NCBI RefSeq assembly: GCF_006864135.1
Contig: NZ_SADV01000018.1
Location: forward strand, 27,569 to 73,227
Source: Lysinibacillus sphaericus
GTDB lineage: Bacteria; Bacillota; Bacilli; Bacillales_A; Planococcaceae
Length of the DNA: 45,659 bases
Reading direction: 5' to 3'
The position numbers were made by a program, and so were the translations under genes. The notes beneath the pieces are model-generated. The model was not told the DNA's origin and made no database searches. It saw only the letters and a program-made list of their open reading frames with translations. Positions 42,329 through 45,659 of the stretch are shown piece after piece; the stretch's first letter is position 1; each line of letters begins with the position of its first letter.

Positions 42329-43684
42329 TTACCCAATAATTACTCGTTCTTTAGGATAGTGGTAATTAGATTTTTTTCCTCTACCTCCGCCACCTAAAGT
42401 GTAAAGGAAGGAAATTAAACCAACACGACCAACAAACATTAAAATCATAATGATAATTTTGCCAACTACCGATAGGTCGGAAGTGATTCCTAAAGACATC
42501 CCACACGTTCCAAACGCTGATGTAATTTCAAAGATTATTTGAATCAGTGATGCGTGTGGCTCAGTAATGAGTAAAATAATTGTCGCAACTAATACCATAA
42601 AGAATGCCAATAAAATAACAACAAACGAGCGGAACACATCAATTAAATGTATTTCACGTCCGAATACTTGAATATCTTCTCTTCCTCGCGAAAAGGTAAT
42701 TAGGAATAAAATGGCCATGGCAAAAGTTGTTGTACGTATTCCTCCACCAACTGAACTAGGCGAAGAACCAATAAACATTAAAAAGCTCATAAAAATATCT
42801 GTCGCTTCACTAAAGGTTGTTACATCATACGTCGTAAGTCCAGCTGATCGTGTTGAAACAGAATGAAACATTGCAGAAAACAGAGCCTCATGCCAAGACA
42901 TTCCCTTAAAGGAATGGAATGATTCAAGCAATAAAATAACGACAGCCCCTACCACAAATAAAATTGCGTATGTGGAGGTAGTTATTTTTGTAAATAAACT
43001 AAAGCGGAAATTTGCATGGCGATTTAATAAAAAAGTTTTCACTTCAACCAAAACTGGGAAGCCTATCGCACCAAGCACAATTAACACCATTGTTATCAAT
43101 TGAACAAAGTAATCGTTATGAAACGGAAGTAAGCTCATACCCGTAATATCAAAGCCACCATTTGTAGTAGCTGAAACGGAGGCAAAGACACCATGAATCA
43201 AGGCTTCTTCAAAAGTGTCGAAATAGTTAGTAAAGTGCAAAGTTAAAATGAACGCACCCATCACTTCAATACCGATTAAGATTTTCAATATTTCCCGAAT
43301 TAATTGAACAACCCCTGACAAATTGTATTGATTATGATCGATCATAATCAATTGACGCTCACGCATACCGATTTTTTTCCCAACAAGTAACCACACAAAG
43401 GTACCAAGTGACATAATGCCAATTGCACCAAGCTGTAAAATAACAAGTACCATCACTAGCCCGAATGTGGTATAGCTTTCAGATATATTGAATGTTGTTA
43501 AACCTGTTACACTAACTGCACTTACTGCAGTAAACAAGCTATCTAATAATGAAACTTTAACACCTTCTTGATGAACGCCTGGTAGCAGTAGTAACAGGAA
43601 GGAAATAGCTATAGCTATAAAATAATAAGAGACAAGTACCTGAAAAGGTGTGACAAGCCTATTCTTTGATCTTTTCCAGGGCAC
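42329..43684 (-). CDS. KtrB/TrkH-family potassium uptake channel subunit
   Basis: 451 aa from the GTG at 43684; AGGAAGGGG lies 8 nt upstream, whereas the TTG at 43714 has no site, and the shorter form matches KtrB/KtrD lengths (about 445-450). Four M1-P-M2 repeats each give a selectivity-filter segment: VSVTGL, ATTNGGF, STRSAGL and FGTCGM, with the four glycines that line the potassium filter. It works with a cytosolic KtrA/KtrC gating ring, whose gene is not in this window, as is the case for KtrD in B. subtilis. Ktr systems are repressed by c-di-AMP; a DarB-type receptor is encoded at 13710. Confidence 0.92.
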   Translation of the reverse strand: MPWKRSKNRLVTPFQVLVSYYFIAIAISFLLLLLPGVHQEGVKVSLLDSLFTAVSAVSVTGLTTFNISESYTTFGLVMVLVILQLGAIGIMSLGTFVWLLVGKKIGMRERQLIMIDHNQYNLSGVVQLIREILKILIGIEVMGAFILTLHFTNYFDTFEEALIHGVFASVSATTNGGFDITGMSLLPFHNDYFVQLITMVLIVLGAIGFPVLVEVKTFLLNRHANFRFSLFTKITTSTYAILFVVGAVVILLLESFHSFKGMSWHEALFSAMFHSVSTRSAGLTTYDVTTFSEATDIFMSFLMFIGSSPSSVGGGIRTTTFAMAILFLITFSRGREDIQVFGREIHLIDVFRSFVVILLAFFMVLVATIILLITEPHASLIQIIFEITSAFGTCGMSLGITSDLSVVGKIIIMILMFVGRVGLISFLYTLGGGGRGKKSNYHYPKERVIIG

Positions 43685-43748
43685 TTTGACAACCCCTTCC
43701 TTATATGATGCCAAACTCGATAGATATTAGTATAGAAAAAATACATCA

Positions 43749-43785
43749 AAAAAGAAAGAGGAATAGATACGACTATTCCTCTTAA
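43749..43785 (-). terminator. Terminator of the TerC-family gene
   Basis: AAGAGGAATA pairs perfectly with TATTCCTCTT around an 8-nt loop and runs into TCTTTTTTG on the minus strand. Confidence 0.88.
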
Positions 43786-43788
43786 AGA

Positions 43789-44553
43789 TCATTGAACTTG
43801 TTTTTTATGACGAACTCCTACTAAATAACCTACTAATGCGATGGCCACTAATACAATCCAGAAAGTTAACTCCCACACAGTAGAATGCGGAAACTCTGTA
43901 GGTAATATGCCCACCTTCTCATGTGACAAAGTCAACACAACAAGCTTCACGCCTACCCAACCTACAATTAAAAACGCAGCGGTCTCAAGTGAGGGGTAGT
44001 CATTTAATATTTTCACAAACCATTGTGCCGCAAATCGCATCATTATAACTCCGATAAACCCTCCAAGTAACATGACAATAAATTGTCCACCATTGATGCC
44101 ACCTATATCAAAGTTCCCTACCTGCGGTAAAGTTACAGCAATGGCAACTGCAGCAAGCATAGAATCAATAGCAAATGCAATATCCGCTGCCTCTACCTTA
44201 AGCACTGTCATCCAAAAACCAGCGCCCTTTTTCCCCACTTCATCGTTAGATTCTTCGTTTGAATCCCCTTTATGACGCAAATCATATATATTTTTGGCAG
44301 ACATGAATAGTAAATAAGCTGCTCCCAACGCTTGAATTTGCCAATAATTCACTAATACTGTAATGACAAAAAGTGCTGAGAATCGAAAAATTAATGCCCC
44401 AAATAATCCATAAAATAATGCCTTTTTTTGTTGTTCCCGTGGTAAGTGCTTCACCATCACAGCCATTACAACTGCATTATCTGCTGCTAATAACCCTTCT
44501 AATACTACAAGTACAATAAGTACCCAGCCGTATTGTAATAAAATTGATTCCAT
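43789..44553 (-). CDS. ykoY: TerC-family manganese exporter, YkoY (MeeY)-like
   Basis: 254 aa with about seven membrane helices. Acidic residues within helices, as in GLLAADNAVVMAVM and KVEAADIAFAIDSMLAAVA, are the TerC metal-pathway signatures. B. subtilis YkoY is a manganese exporter of this family, linked to metal loading of secreted enzymes, and is controlled by the same riboswitch class found just upstream here; the combination makes the assignment strong. GAGGAGG lies 9 nt before the ATG. A hairpin terminator follows before the potassium transporter gene. Confidence 0.9.
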   Translation of the reverse strand: MESILLQYGWVLIVLVVLEGLLAADNAVVMAVMVKHLPREQQKKALFYGLFGALIFRFSALFVITVLVNYWQIQALGAAYLLFMSAKNIYDLRHKGDSNEESNDEVGKKGAGFWMTVLKVEAADIAFAIDSMLAAVAIAVTLPQVGNFDIGGINGGQFIVMLLGGFIGVIMMRFAAQWFVKILNDYPSLETAAFLIVGWVGVKLVVLTLSHEKVGILPTEFPHSTVWELTFWIVLVAIALVGYLVGVRHKKQVQ

Positions 44554-44613
44554 TCATGTGCCTCCTCTAAAACTCTGTATACCCAAAATAATCATTACTA
44601 TACGAGTACAAAA

Positions 44614-44790
44614 GAAAAGACCTCTGCCCCTATAAAAAGGCAAAGGTCTCGCTAAGCAAATAAATACTAGTCGTTGAATACTGCTAGTATAGAATTATTC
44701 GCTTATCACACCCGATGGTAAAAAACCACGTCATGACGAATGTGAATCCAGATACTTCGCTCGTATCTGTTAGCTACTCCCCTTTGACAA
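44614..44790 (-). ncRNA. yybP-ykoY manganese riboswitch with expression platform
   Basis: The minus strand from 44790 reads CAAAGGGGAGTAGCTAAC, the conserved start of this class, and later TTAGCGAGACCTTTGCC, its conserved end. P1 forms between CAAAGG (44786-44781) and CCTTTG (44646-44641). The same 3' strand can instead pair in AGACCTTTGCC/GGGGCAGAGGTCT (44649-44618), an intrinsic terminator with a T-rich tail. The two pairings are exclusive, so manganese binding should prevent termination and switch on the exporter. Confidence 0.9.
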
Positions 44791-44953
44791 AACGTCGAAG
44801 GTATTTTTCTTCTGAAAATTTATTATAGCACTATCATATATGAGTGGCAAAATTATCTACTCCATCTTTAATCTACAATAACTCTATGTCTACCGCAAGA
44901 TCAATTATACCTCGTATAATTGCATCCGAAAACGGCTTTGTGCTTAGGCCTGC

Positions 44954-45659
44954 AGATGTTTTTTGCGCGAAAGCGTAGCGTCAGCAACAGATGTTTTTTG
45001 CGCGAAAGCGTAGCGTCAGCAACAGATGTCTTTTGTGCGAAAGCGTAGCGTCAGCGGCAGATGTTTTTTGTGTGAAAGCGTAGCGTCAGCAACAGATGTT
45101 TTTTGTGCGAAAGCGTAGCGTCAGCAACAGATGTTTTTTGTGCGAAAGCGTAGCGTCAGCAACAGATGTCTTTTGTGCGAAAGCGTAGCGTCAGCAACAG
45201 ATGTCTTTTGTGCGAAAGCGTAGCGTCAGCAACAGATGTCTTTTGTGCGAAAGCGTAGCGTCAGCAACAGATGTCTTTTGTGCGAAAGCGTAGCGTCAGC
45301 AACAGATGTCTTTTGTGCGAAAGCGTAGCGTCAGCAACAGATGTCTTTTGTGCGAAAGCGTAGCGTCAGCAACAGATGTCTTTTGTGCGAAAGCGTAGCG
45401 TCAGCGGCAGATGTTTTTTGTGTGAAAGCGTAGCGTCAGCAACAGATGTCTTTTGTGCGAAAGCGTAGCGTCAGCGGCAGATGTTTTTTGTGTGAAAGCG
45501 TAGCGTCAGCAACAGATGTCTTTTGTGCGAAAGCGTAGCGTCAGCGGCAGATGTTTTTTGTGTGAAAGCGTAGCGTCAGCAACAGATGTCTTTTGTGCGA
45601 AAGCGTAGCGTCAGCGGCAGATGTTTTTTGTGTGAAAGCGTAGCGTCAGCAACAGATGT
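44954..45659 (-). repeat. Array of at least twenty 35-bp tandem repeats
   Basis: Twenty complete, contiguous 35-bp units run from 44954 to 45653, followed by six bases of the next. The core is TGCGAAAGCGTAGCGTCAGC after AGATGTYTTTTG. Variable positions are C/T in the T-run, TGCG/TGTG/CGCG, and AAC/GGC at the unit end. From 45374 on, two variants alternate strictly, making four copies of a 70-bp unit. There are no spacers, and the period is not divisible by three, so it is neither CRISPR nor coding. It is the inverse orientation of the array at 1-178. Confidence 0.92.

Noticed and set aside
42329..43714. The TTG at 43714 as start of the potassium transporter
   Set aside because: No ribosome site stands before it, while the AGGAAGGGG lies inside that extension and serves the GTG at 43684.
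44954..45659. CRISPR array
   Set aside because: The units are contiguous with no unique spacers between them, and no cas gene is in the window.

Overview
The window looks like chromosome from a low-GC, spore-forming Bacillales bacterium, most probably Lysinibacillus or a close relative. Reasons: AT-rich intergenic DNA, strong GGAGG-type ribosome binding sites with many TTG and GTG starts, a Spo0E-like protein and a sporulation-type sensor kinase, and a cluster of genes with clear Bacillus subtilis yku/ykv/yko counterparts (fadH/ykuF, darB/ykuL, ccpC/ykuM, ykvS, mhqR-like, ktrD-like, ykoY with its riboswitch). GC-richer 35-46 bp tandem repeats of one family occur at both ends and at several interior sites.

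Region by region (most genes are on the minus strand). 1-357: tandem repeat array and the end of a mobile-looking repeat. 408-12259: an eight-gene, tightly coupled operon encoding a large secreted/membrane protein, an ABC-2 exporter (ATPase and permease), a coiled-coil protein with a Gln/Gly low-complexity segment, a MoxR AAA+ ATPase, a DUF58 protein and two membrane-anchored von Willebrand factor A (VWA) proteins, preceded by a promoter resembling those of ECF sigma factors. 12412-15610: terminators, degenerate 21-bp repeats, ccpC, darB, a small membrane protein and fadH. 15880-16948: two decayed adjacent genes, a PP2C-type phosphatase and a HIT protein. 17056-21530: a catabolic operon (3-hydroxyisobutyrate dehydrogenase, methylmalonate-semialdehyde dehydrogenase, 3-hydroxybutyrate dehydrogenase, iron alcohol dehydrogenase), with a double palindromic operator and a divergent TetR gene separated from it by a repeat element.

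23222-30991: an unknown 128-aa protein, then ppx-ppk plus a GGDEF/EAL protein whose GGDEF site is degenerate (polyphosphate beside c-di-GMP), then cheV. 31172-34589: an MFS transporter, a divergent HxlR/DoxX pair and a second beta-hydroxyacid dehydrogenase. 34917-37143: Spo0E-like protein, two small conserved proteins, a CPBP-family membrane protein and a lipoprotein. 37270-37760: insertion-sequence and repeat debris. 37888-44553: MarR regulator, PAS histidine kinase, B12-binding-type radical SAM protein, KtrB/TrkH potassium channel subunit and a TerC-family manganese exporter under a yybP-ykoY riboswitch. 44954-45659: twenty complete units of a 35-bp repeat with a 70-bp higher-order pattern, running off the window.

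The best candidate for an incompletely described system is the eight-gene MoxR/VWA/ABC operon. Its gene content suggests a membrane-surface machine in which an AAA+ ATPase remodels VWA proteins next to an exporter. No substrate can be read from the sequence. All identities come from reading sequence and remembered family features; no database search was run.
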